NCBI GenBank assembly: GCA_013397115.1
Contig: VWZW01002564.1
Location: forward strand, 800,976-864,975
Direction of reading: 5' to 3'
DNA length: 64,000 nucleotides
From: Edolisoma coerulescens
Taxonomy: Eukaryota; Chordata; Aves; Passeriformes; Campephagidae
Part shown: in pieces, positions 49,101 to 61,100 of the stretch
How positions within the stretch are numbered: position 1 is the stretch's first letter
How the letters are laid out: the number at the start of each line of letters is the position of its first letter
Notes under the pieces: model-generated
Told to the model about the DNA's origin: nothing
The model's input: the letters and a program-made list of their open reading frames with translations, nothing else
Databases searched by the model: none
Position numbers and translations under genes: made by a program

Positions 49101-52100
49101 CTTAATCACCTTTCCACTCTGAGATAATTGACATAAGGCCAGTTTCTTCAGATGTTTTTATTCTAAGGAAATAGTAATGAATATATGAAACTGTTTTTGC
49201 TTTCATTACAGCCAACAAAATAGGGTTTTCTAACCAGAAACAGTGTTTTACTTGGATGAGAGATTTTCCTGTCTTTAGAGATATCATTAGTTTTTTGGAT
49301 GTTAATAAATTGTGATAGAAAAACTGAGGAAAGAAGATGCTCTGAAAAAGTTATTTTATTTGTGAATTAATGGGATCTGTTTATTTTCTGAGAAAAGCAG
49401 AGGAAGTTTTAGCACATAGGATGTGTAAAACCAAATTGAGATACTGCAAGGATCTATGATGGATGATTATTCCAAGTGAGTTAGGAAAGGCTGGACTCTA
49501 TGTGATCTAATAGATCCTGATTTGTATTTTGTATAATCCTTACCAGGAGCAGCTGTGTTTGCTGTTCTGCTGATTTGTATTGCTAGGCAGACTTTTCTAG
49601 GATAGTTGCAGCATTACTTATATTTAAGTAGTTAGAATAATGTATCCATTATTTGCTAAAAAAAAAAAAAAGCTTTGGAATACTTATTTTGTGTAAAACA
49701 CTTAACTCTTCTCATAAACTGTATCACATGAAAAAGTTTTTAAAAAGCTACCAAGCCCCAACCAAAAAAAACCTAACCCAAAATCCCAACATAGCTGCCT
49801 CCAAACAAACATGACCCTCAACCTTGTTTGTTTTCCTCTGATTAATGTGGAATGAAAAACTAAATGTTGTTCAATCTGAATTTGTCGGGTATGCACAGTA
49901 TTCAACTGGGCATTTATATGTGAATTATGTGTTTTCCTCCTCAAATACAATTTTATCAATCTCTTTACAGATGTGTGGTACTTTCTGACCCTTTGAAAGA
50001 CTCTTCCCGTTCTCAGGAATCTTGGAATGCCTTCCTGACCAAACTCAGGACATTGCTTCTCATGTCCTTTACCAAAAACTTAGGCAAGTTTGAAGATGAC
50101 ATGAGAACTCTGAGAGAGAAAAGGACTGAGCCAGGGTGGAGCTTCTGCGAGTATTTCATGGTCCAGGTAAGAGTCTCTTGATACTGAAGAAAGTACTTGG
50201 GTCCTAGTTTTAGAAATGGTGCTTTTTTTGTTGTGGTTGGATTTCTGGTACTTTTAATGTTCTGATCATTCTTTGAGGGCTGGGGCAGGAATTATGGAGA
50301 CTGGTTTAAAAGCAGGATTTTTGGATCCTGTTCGCAGCAGGTTTGGGTTACCTTATAATACAGTTAATGCAGTAATACTGTCTCCTGCTGTTAAAAAACC
50401 AGAATCTCTTTAGGCTTGTCAAAGTTTTATGAACCTCAGTTGAAGCAAATGAATTGTGTCTAAAAAGTGTTTTAGTAGTTGATCTTGAATTTGGGGTAAA
50501 TGTCCCATTACTGTGCCTGTTCAAACACACTCAAACTCACAATTGGTATTTAATGTGAATGCTGCCATTTTCTTTGGTCAGATTATTATCGGTATGTTTG
50601 GAGATGCTGTTTAGAAAAGTGTTTATTTTGAAATAATCCATAGAGAGAGTGCTTTGAATTCCATTTTTTTAATAGTTTTTAAAAGATAACTTTGTTTTTG
50701 CTGGTTCAGAGAAAAGCAAGAACCTCTTGTTTGAAAAAATTAAAGGTCTTGATTCCATTGGAATTTTCTGGTCCTTGTACAGTGCTGTTCTCCACTCCAC
50801 CTCATCCTCAAGTCTCCTTTACTTCATGTGCTATGTTTTGCATAGGATATATCTAATCTTGAGACTATTTCTGCTTAGCACTTTGGCTTTGTGTACAAAA
50901 AACCTTTTTATGATACGCTGCAATTGATGCCTTCATGGCATAAACAGAGGGGAAAACATCAGTACTATTAGGGAAGATGAGTCTTCAGCATTTATTCATT
51001 TATTTATTTATTTAAATTCAAACCTTTAATAGAACTATGAGCAATATCTTGTAGTGAATCAGGATCTGGATACACATCAGAACTTACTGGCAGAGCTGTA
51101 TGACTTAATCTCCTTTTGTGAGCCTCCCTGGGTTAGGAAGAAATCTTGCTCCAATGGCAGGTTTTTTCTGTATGTGTGAAATGAACATTGGAAAAAGTAT
51201 TTCCTGGAGCTCTGTGGATGGATGGGGACAGGCTGTAATACCAGACATGAATAATGTCAATAACATGTTCCCTGTATTGCTTGTGTGCCAAAAGGAAGAG
51301 CTGGCCTTTGTCTTTGAGATGCTGCAGCAGTTTGAGGATGCCCTGGTGCAGTATGATGAACTGGATGCCTTGTTCTCTCAGTACGTTGTCAACTTTGGGG
51401 CAGGTGGTAAGTGTCTGAAAATGTGAAATAAATGTTGAGTGTAGGAGTTCCTTCACTGTGCTGAGCAGCCCTGGGCTTTGGGCAGTCACAGGGAGGCTGC
51501 ACTAGGCAGTTTGTGCTCTTGTTCTATGCTGTATGAAACCTCAAGTTTCCTTTCTCCTCTCTGAGGCTTAGAAGCAATTTTTAATGAAAACCTGTGTTTT
51601 GCTCTAATGGCATGATTGTTACAACCAGAGCTCTGAACTATGAAATTACACAAGTATTGATCTGGCTGAGATACAGCTGCTGTTTTTACAGCTCACTGCT
51701 AGGTTTTTCAGTAAAGAGCTTCCTGGAAAAGTGCATTCAGTGTTGCCTCAAATTACACGAGATGTTTGGTAATCACTGCAAAACTTAAAAGAAGTAGGTG
51801 CTTAATCTGCACTACAGAAGATTTAACTTCATTTTTGAGGAAAATTACTGTGCTAGAAGTATCAAATAGCTTTAAACTCTTTTAATGAGCTAAAGCACAT
51901 GCTGTTATATAACAGCTTTAATCAGATATGTTTTATGAATCTGGTGAAAATATAGTGCAGGAGTAGTTGCAGTGAAATGGATTTGTGCTGACTGAACCCA
52001 GTGCAATACCTGGAAGTGGGGGCACAGCCCTCCATGATGGCTGAGTAAGAAATACTTAAGCAGATAAAGCTTGTTTGTTTTGAACTTCACGTAGGCTTAA

Positions 52101-55100
52101 TTGCTAAGAAATAAATTACAAACTGATTGCCACTATACTGATAACAAACATACAATTAAGAAAAAATGCCTATGGGAATACAATGTTTTGGAATTCAGTT
52201 ATCTTACCTCGCTGTGGAAGTTCTGGTGGTTTTTTGTTTTGCTTTTTCAAGTTAAGACATGAAGTCATTTATCCATGTGATAAACTTCAGAAGGACTAAG
52301 GCAACTCACAGCCTCTGGAGGGAGGATGACAATGCTTTCCTAGAAAGCAGTGGTTGATTCTTGGATGTTAACTTTGTTTACTTAGATGGTGCAAACTGGC
52401 TGACGTTTTTTTGCCAGCCAGTGAGGAGCTGGAATGGTTTAATTCTGCGGAAACCCATAGACATGGAGAAGAGAGAGCTCATTCAGAACCAAGAGGCGAC
52501 GCTGCTGGACCTGCGTAGTTACCTGTTCTCTCGTCAGTGCACATTGCTCATCTTCCTGCAGAGGCCATGGGAGGTTTCCCAGCGAGCACTGGAGCTTCTT
52601 CACAACTGTGTGCAAGAACTGAAGCTATTGGAAGTGAGTCAGTGTCATCTATTCCATTATGTGAATGATTTTATCCAGTGATGATCCAACAAGCTGTTTC
52701 AAGTTTAGCTGTCGGTGACCAGCGTTCAATAAGCACTGTCTGGGAGTTATCAAAATGATGCTGAAATAATAATTGTGCTGCAGTTGATTGTGCCATCATG
52801 AGGATGTCTTTGGCAAGAAATTTGGAGACATCACATCTGAGAACCAAATCTGTTTAGCTGGAGTATTTTAGTCTTCAGCTGGAAAGTTAACTTTTCTAAT
52901 TGGTAGGCATTTGTCTGCTTCTTTTCATGGATTTATTACCAATCTGTTGAACTGTAGTTCCCCTAATTTAAATCTGTAGCAGTGTTGTATTGAAGGAGAT
53001 AAAGGAGAGTGGTTATTATGCTGTTATGCAGTCTAATCCTCTGTAACAAAAAGAAGAGATTATTTCTGAATATCATTTTGTGACTTACCCATGTCCTCAT
53101 CCCATGGGTGCTCTGTTAGTTTTATCTGTGCCATTGTAACAGCAGCTGCTAACTTTTGCCTGTCTGACATCGTGGTAGTAAGTTCCATCTGTTCATCTGC
53201 ATTTAAAAACTGCAAATCTGCTTCAGATGCTTCGCTGACACCTTCATGTGTTCTAAAACTAATGTGTAATTCGCACAGATAGTATGATTTGTGTGTGCAT
53301 TTTGTGGTGGTTTTTTTTCCTTTCCAAAATGCAGCCTTCTGGATCCCTGAAGGTACTTCCTGCAATTCTCCTTTTGCTGCACCCCAGGTCCATCCTGTGC
53401 CCCCAATGTTTGGAGTTTTCCTCTGCACTGTCTCTTATTTCTGCTGTTCCTGTCTTGCTGTGGTGATCCAAACTGAATGCAGTGTTCTGTGAGACACTGA
53501 CACATAATTGTGCATAGCATGTACTTATCCCTGTTGTGATCCTTTTCCTAGTGCAGGCAAACCTCTTAACGTGGCTTGACACCACTGGACACACAGCAGA
53601 AATCTAAACTACTCCATTCTTAGGCTCTTTGTATTCCTGAAAATTCTTTCAGAATTCAGATCTTTATTATTTCTTCAAGTGCATTGTGCTCATACTTTGA
53701 ACTCTCCTATCCCATTAGTCACCTAGTTTATTATGGGTTTTAGGACTTTTATAGTCTTTCTAAAAGGAGTATTTTTGCATTGGTTATTAACAGGATTCTG
53801 AGATGCCATTATTGTGTCTATATTCCATGGCTTTAGTTATGCTCATCTTTATCTTAATTCTTGAAAATATTCTGGTATCAGACTCTCTTGTCTTTCTCTA
53901 TCTTTCTCTTTTTGTTTTTCTTTGTTTATTTGTTTGTTTTCATCTCCATTTTTAATCAGTTGTCCATGGTAGATGTCTTATCCTTTGATGAATAAACTCA
54001 GAGACTAATTTGGTTTTTTCCAGGTTTTTTAACACTTCTTAGTATACTTTTAATTTCAGTCTCAGAACCCATGTCTCCTTAGGAAAGAAGCAGTCTATTT
54101 ACAGAAATTTTTCCTAATTCTGTTTTCCTTAAGCTGAGTTTTCAGACTTGGAATTTTTCCAAGACCTATTAGTCTTCCTTTCCTTCTCCTGCATCTTGAT
54201 GAATGTATCAAATCTAGTTAATATGTTTTGTGAACTAATATATATAAATTATTCAGGAGGCAGTGAGAGTTGGGCTGTGCTTTGTGTATTCTTAGAGTAA
54301 GCTCTTCCAAGCGGTTGTGTTGTATCAAGAAAAGTACTTCTGCAGAAGTATTTTCTCATCTGACTATGGTTTATTTCCCAGTTAATTTTATCTGTTCATC
54401 TCCAGGTCTCAGTTCCCCCTGGAGCTTTGGATTGCTGGGTGTTTTTGAGTTGCTTGGAAGTCTTACAGAGAATAGAAGGCTGCTGTGATAGGGCTCAAAT
54501 AGATGCAAATGTTTCCCACACAGTTGGCCTGTGGAGCTATGCCACTGAGAAGGTGAGTGAATGATGTGTTGGGGTGGTGGTATTACAATGTTGAAGTAGA
54601 ATATTTGTTTCCCTGGAATAGATTTTGTCCTTTTTGTTGTGGAATTTAATACTGGGTTCTGCACATTTTTGTGAGTCTAGTCTAGGTGAGACATCCATGT
54701 TTATATCCACGTTTTCCTCTGTCGTTTGAGGCCTGGGAATAACAAGGGTTTGTCCTCCTCCTTTTCTGTCCCCCCTTTCCTCACCATTAATTTGATAATT
54801 AATCACTAGTTTGATTAAACTCCAGAATGAGCTCAGTCCACGTTGACTGAGAGGGTGAGCAGGTGAATTTCAGATACGGCCAAAGAAATCCCCAGATTTG
54901 GATGCATTTACCATTAAAAATAGAGATTACAGCAGTCTGTTCACGCAGGTCACTATTTCTCCAGTATGTTAGTACAGCAGTAATAGACCCCTATCTTCAT
55001 TGAAGGTGTTACCCCTGGTGGCTTGTGAAAGAGGCAAATAATTTCCAATTTTTCAGTTACCAGCCTTTACCATAAATGTTCTGAAGTGACCTTTTCAGTT

Positions 55101-58100
55101 TGGTTAAACTACCTCCCTAACTTTCAAGTTCCCCTTACCCTGTTTCTGTGAAAGAGGTAATGCTTGAGGTTGCTACTGCTTTCCACTGTTGAAGAACATT
55201 TTAGAAAGAAGGTGAACTCCAGAAACTACTGGAATAGCCTGCTGTGGTCTTTGTGGGTGTTTCTGAAGACTAACATGTTTTGAAGACTCATCCTCTTGTT
55301 TGCATAGCCTGTAGAATATTTGCTATGTATTTTAATCATAGTTTGCTCATGTTTCAGTAGACTTAATAATCCTCTAATTGATCCTTTGAGGTCCTTGTTT
55401 TATTACAAAAGGAGAGAAATAAAGTTTCACCTTGGAGAGTTGTTACTAAAAAAAAAAAGGAGGGGTGGAGATCAGAATAAAAGAAGCAAAAAATTGTTTA
55501 AAATGGCAGTTGGTGCATCAGATTCTTCCCATGCTCCTTAGATGTTTCTATGGAAGATAAGTTCCAACGCGAGCTGGAAATGTTCCTCCCATCCATCATT
55601 TTTCTAACACAAAGGGTAAAGGGAAGAATTAGGATAATGAGTAGCAGTAAGGTGGAGCTGACTGAATGAAGAAATTGAGCAACTAGCGACAAAATTAAGT
55701 GGAGTTTAAAATAAATTTAAAAAAAATGTTAATGTCTATCCCCATTTTTTATGGTGTGGAGTAATGTGATAAGCTGAGACCTTTATTCTTTTGTGGGCTT
55801 ACCTTTATAGTTGATTGAGTTTTCTAAGTAAATTAACCAAATGGCCAATAGATAAGAGCTTCTTTAAGTCTGGGTGTTGAGCTACCAGCTGCTGTCTAGA
55901 AGGGGTTTTATGGTAGTTGATTTTGTTAACACTATTAGCTGTGCTAATCTCTTTTTCAGGAAGGTTTTCACCTGAATACAGTACTTCAGGTGAATTTGCA
56001 AGCTGCCTAATCACTCTACTGGAGACTGCCTGCTTTTCTTGATTATACAGTTTTCAAAAATACAGACACAGCTATTAGAAATAATCCTTGGTCATAACTG
56101 CTGAACATCTTGAGCTTTGTTTGTGTTTATATTGAAAACCAGAAGGATTTACTCAGATTAGGTGTTGTGCATTTAGGGATCTGTGTATAGGCACGTGTTC
56201 CAATATTTGAGTCAGTAACTTATATGCAATTTAATTCTTTAATAAGTTAATTTACACTCTGAGAATAACAGTTAATTTTGAGATCCTATAACCAGCATAA
56301 TATGAAAGCAATGAAAATGGAACGATGTAATAGAATAAGAGGGGGTTTATACTGATTTTATAGCCTGTTGAAAGCAAGCATCTGGTTTCTCTTCCAGTTA
56401 AAATCTCTGGGTTACCTGTGTGGACTTGTGTCAGAGAAGGGACCCAATTCTGAAGACCTTAACAGGACTGTGGATCTGTTAGCAGGGCTGGGAGCAGAAC
56501 GCCCTGAAACAGGTACCACCAGGAATGCAGGATAGCTGCCATTGTCTTAAATACAGAGCATATAAATACATCAGTAATAAGAATTTTCAAGTATTCCTGT
56601 ATATTTGTATATAAACATGTTGATAGAACTTTATCTCTTACAGCTTTCTTTAGTATGCATTTAGCATTTTAAATTACCAATGCATCTCCTTACTGTTGCA
56701 AGTATAAGTTTTTCCATTGATGCTCCACTTATCAGCACTTAGATAAATGGTCTTGAACAGCACTGGATTTGAATTAAGTTCTTAAAGCTTTCAGACAAGT
56801 ATTTAAAATAAAATTATTAGAAAAACAAATGGAGCATCCTTGATTGCGTGCAAATGGATAACCTGCACCTGGAGCTACAAAGTGATACTAATTTTTAGTT
56901 TCCTCTCCACTTTCTACTGGAGAAAAAGTAGGGATGGGGTGGGTTGAGATGCATACAGACTCTTCTAAGAATGCATTTGTAAGTGACACCTCTTGTTCTG
57001 CTTTTTTCTAAAGCCAATGCATCACAGAGCCCTTACAAGAAACTCAAAGAGGCCTTATCATCTGTAGAAGCTTTTGAAAAACACTACTTAGTGAGTATGA
57101 GTTTTGCTTATTTATAGTGGTTTTGCACGTTTACATTGTGCATTGAATAGGCCAAAGTTTTCAAACCTGAGAAGATACATTGAGAACATAAATCTGTATT
57201 TCCATATTTTGGTATCAAAGGTTATTTCTTGCACACTGAACACCACAAGGCTGATGTGTTTTACAGCTGGAACCCTGTAGGGGCCCCAAGTTTCAAATAT
57301 TTGCATTAACTTTAATATTTACAGTTATGAGCTGGAGCTTATTATCTGTAGGTATGTCTACTTAGATATTAAAAAAGCCAATGTCATGCCTATCATGTTC
57401 TGCTACTCCAAATCCAGGATTAACTGAATCTTTCCCAGAAGAATATTGATGTGTGAATTCAGCTTCCTTTTAAATTGTTTGGGCTTGCATTTTGCAATGA
57501 GTATTACATGATTAAAGTTATGCTGTTGATTTTTTTTTATATATAAACTGTGGGACATCTGTGGATAATAGGGTTGTACCTGGCATAGACTGATGCACAG
57601 TGAGGATTCTGATGTTGTACATCTTTATTTCCTGACAGCTCCCCTACCGAGGAGGGTAATGATTTCAGGTGGTTTTGTTTTGCTGGTTTTGTTTTTTAAA
57701 TAGAAGATTGTTAAATAAAACAAAAAACCTTGACTGTCACAAGAATATGTTTGATTTTTTGAGGGCTTGGTTTGAGGGATTTTGTTGGGTTGTTCTGGGT
57801 TGGTTTTTTTTTTTTTCTTAAATAATTTTCTGTTAAAATGTCTCAGATTTGCACTACTGCCAATAAGGTTTTCTGGGGAAAACTTGAAGGAAAAGGGATT
57901 TTTTTTTAAAAAAAACATGAAAACTATGTGATAGTTAATTTTGCGAAGTTTTATCAAAAGAAAAAATCTCAAAACATTTTGTCTGAGGATACCTGGTTTC
58001 ACTTCAGTTCTTCATCTATTTATAGGACTAGTTGTGTAGCTAGATCAAAATTAAAATCTTCAGAGTTGCTAGTTGCTCTTACATATTCAGTTCCAATATG

Positions 58101-61100
58101 CACCTGAAGATCTCTGCTAAGATCAGCAGTAACTTCCTAAATATAAGAAACTAGGTGGGATCTGTAGTGTTTGCCAGAGGAATTGCCATTTCTCTTTGTA
58201 TTTCAACTGCACTTTTATGCAACAGAAATTCAGATGTCAGATGCACTATAAAAGATTGTTTCCTGTGTAGTTGTCACATAAATATATACATTTTATATAT
58301 ACCCATATTTAATCCATGTATTCAGTGGGAAAGAACTGATTAGTTAAAATTTCCAGACACAGCTAAGATAATTTATTTGCATTTTAAAAAAATCCTCTCA
58401 GTTTGAAGCCATTCCCCTTTGTCCTGTCACGATGTGATGTATGTTTTTATATTTTTATATATCTGGCCAGAGATTATTAAGGACTTTGGAAGGAAGTTCC
58501 GTGGTTGAACACAGCGTGTGTGTTGTAACTGCTAATTTTGTGAGAAGGGTTTGCTGCTGTTATTAAAGCTTAGGGCAAGGGGAGGAAGGTGAGCAAGGGG
58601 AAGAAGGTGACACTTGGACACTGTGGCTGCATTGGAAATTACTCCTTAAGATGGGGGATAAACTTCAATTTGGGAATGCAAGCAAAATTCCTTTAAGGCA
58701 CTCTCGTGAAAATAATCGTTCTGATTATAACTTAGCATTTACAGATATGGGATAATGACCAGCTGCAGAAGGAGTGAAGGTTACAAACTGCTGTGTGTTG
58801 TGTGCTCAGGGCAAATGTGACTCATTCTGGGCATTTTGTCACAGTAACTCAGTCACTGGCTATGAGTTGGTGTGAAATGCTATAGCTGCTAAAAATACAT
58901 AAAGCTTATATTGGTTTCTTCTCTTTTAAACAGGATCTGTCCCATGCCACCATTGAAATGTACACAAATATTGGAAGAATTCGTTCAGCTAAGCTTGTGG
59001 GAAAGGACTTGGCAGAGTTTTATATGTAAATGGACTCTTTAAAATGTCTTAAATGCATTGCCTTTGAAAAGTTTGAATATTATCCCTGAGGGAGATATGC
59101 TGTACTTAAACAGGAATTTTAAAAAGTGTTTTTTAAAATGTAAACAAACCCTATTTCAGGTTGTATTTCAGGGGGCAAAAAAAAGAAAACTAGCAATCTC
59201 TTTTATCAAACTTTAATTCTCACCTTATGATTTTGTACTCTTACCTTTAACTATCCTATGTTCTTTAGCTTGATCCTTTCCTATTCTAGGGAGAAAAGGC
59301 TGGGAAGGATAACTATGAAGTTTGAAACAAGTCAGAAGCCTCCTTAGGGAGCAGGCTATAGTAAATGCAAGTTATCTTAACTACATATATGGACTGCATC
59401 TATCTAAAAAAAGCCAGAAAACATGTCTGGAGAGTAACCCGTTTCATAATTGGGGTTATCACTGCAAAGTGGTTGTTTCCTCTCCTGTGAAACAGTGATT
59501 TTATTCCTGATTTCCAGATATATTTTTTGTGTTTCTTTGTTGTTAACATCCACTGAGAAAACCTCCTTCATTTTTCACTGTCTTTTTGTTTTTCTTATTT
59601 AGAAGAATGTAAGGGTGCTAAGTGGTTTCTTGGAAAACATGTTTGGGCATACCTCCCACCTAAATTCACTAAAGCAGCCTGATCTCCTAGTTGCAACAGA
59701 TTCTCCTAAACTAACTTGAATTTTCATCAGAGGGAATAATGTTAAGTCTAAATACTGCCATGGAACTGCTGTGTGGTGTTGAAATTTTCACTGAAGTATT
59801 TTTCTGCTTTTAAAATTTTTGAGTAAGCAAATTTTTAGTTAACTGTCAGAAGCTTTAGGCGGTTTTTGTTTCATTTGTGGGAGGTATCTTCACCTAATTT
59901 GCTCTGACTTGGGATGTATCTGGATACAAAGCCTTTCATTGACATGGAATATTGACATTAATTGCAGTTCTACTTGCTTAAGTGAATTGCAACAAAGGAA
60001 GGCCCAGATGTTTATCTGTTACCAGAAAATTAAAGATCATAATGGTTCACTGCAGTTTGTCCTGCATTTACACGCAGTGTTCCTCCCCCATCACCACTTT
60101 GAGAAAAGATGTAGACAATTTTTGTGGCTGCAAAGGTTCTTACATTGCTCTGTGCTCATTTCTTTATTTTCCAAGGAGGAAGAAAGGTCCCCAGAAGGCA
60201 GAGGTGTATCTTCAAGGAGCACTGAAAACCTACCTTGCTGAGGGCTGGGCACTGCTGGTCACACACACAAGGAAGCAGCTGGCTGAGTGTCAGAAGCAGC
60301 TTGGGCAGATAGAAAAGTATCCTCTAACAGGCAGAGCCAGAACAGTCAAGACTGGAGAAAATGAGGCTGGGGATTATTCTTCTGACACATCTCTAACTTT
60401 CATTTAACAGTGCAGACTGCCGAATATTCTGAGTCTGAGCTGAGACAGCTGAGTTATTTCTTGTTTCCATTGTTGCTGTTCATTTGGGGAGGGTTGGGTT
60501 ATTTATTTTTTCATTTTTACTTTTTTAACAACTGGTTCACTTAACGCCTTTTGCATGTGGTTGCTGCCCTTGCTTTTAAGTATGTCTAAGCCCCAGAGAG
60601 TGGTCTGTGAAGTTTGTCTTTAGTTCACCAGATAGCATAGAGTGTCTTCTGGGGGTTCTGTTGTGCTGGTTTTTTGTTGGTTTGTGTGTTTTTAGAACAA
60701 GACACACATCATACATGTCAGCCTCCTTTGCAGATTCTCACATCACTTTTAAACATGCTTAAATTTTTCTGCTTCAGTGCAAATGCTCATAAAAAATCGG
60801 AGCCAGTGCTGTTGCATTCTTAGCTAAATATTCAAGTGATCATTTATATCCCCAGCACTTAAAATTATAAAGAATGTCTTATGACTTAGTTATGGTAAAT
60901 GATGCTGTAACAGCTGGCAGATTCTCAGCCAAGTAAATTGGAATAAAATAGAATACTCAAGATTATTTAGTGCTAAATGTTGGGCAGTGTAATGCAAGAC
61001 ACTGTGTCTTTAACTTGCACACTGCATTTATTATTGTCAAATAATGAATTTTCCATGCTCATTAATCTTTTTAGATGAGGTAAGATTGCACTGGTTAATA

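Noticed and set aside
53260..53540. Antisense old LINE or upstream part of a coding frame beside the exon-like stretch
   Set aside because: A vague resemblance to CR1 (GCATTCAGTTTGGATCACC) only; too diverged to call by eye.
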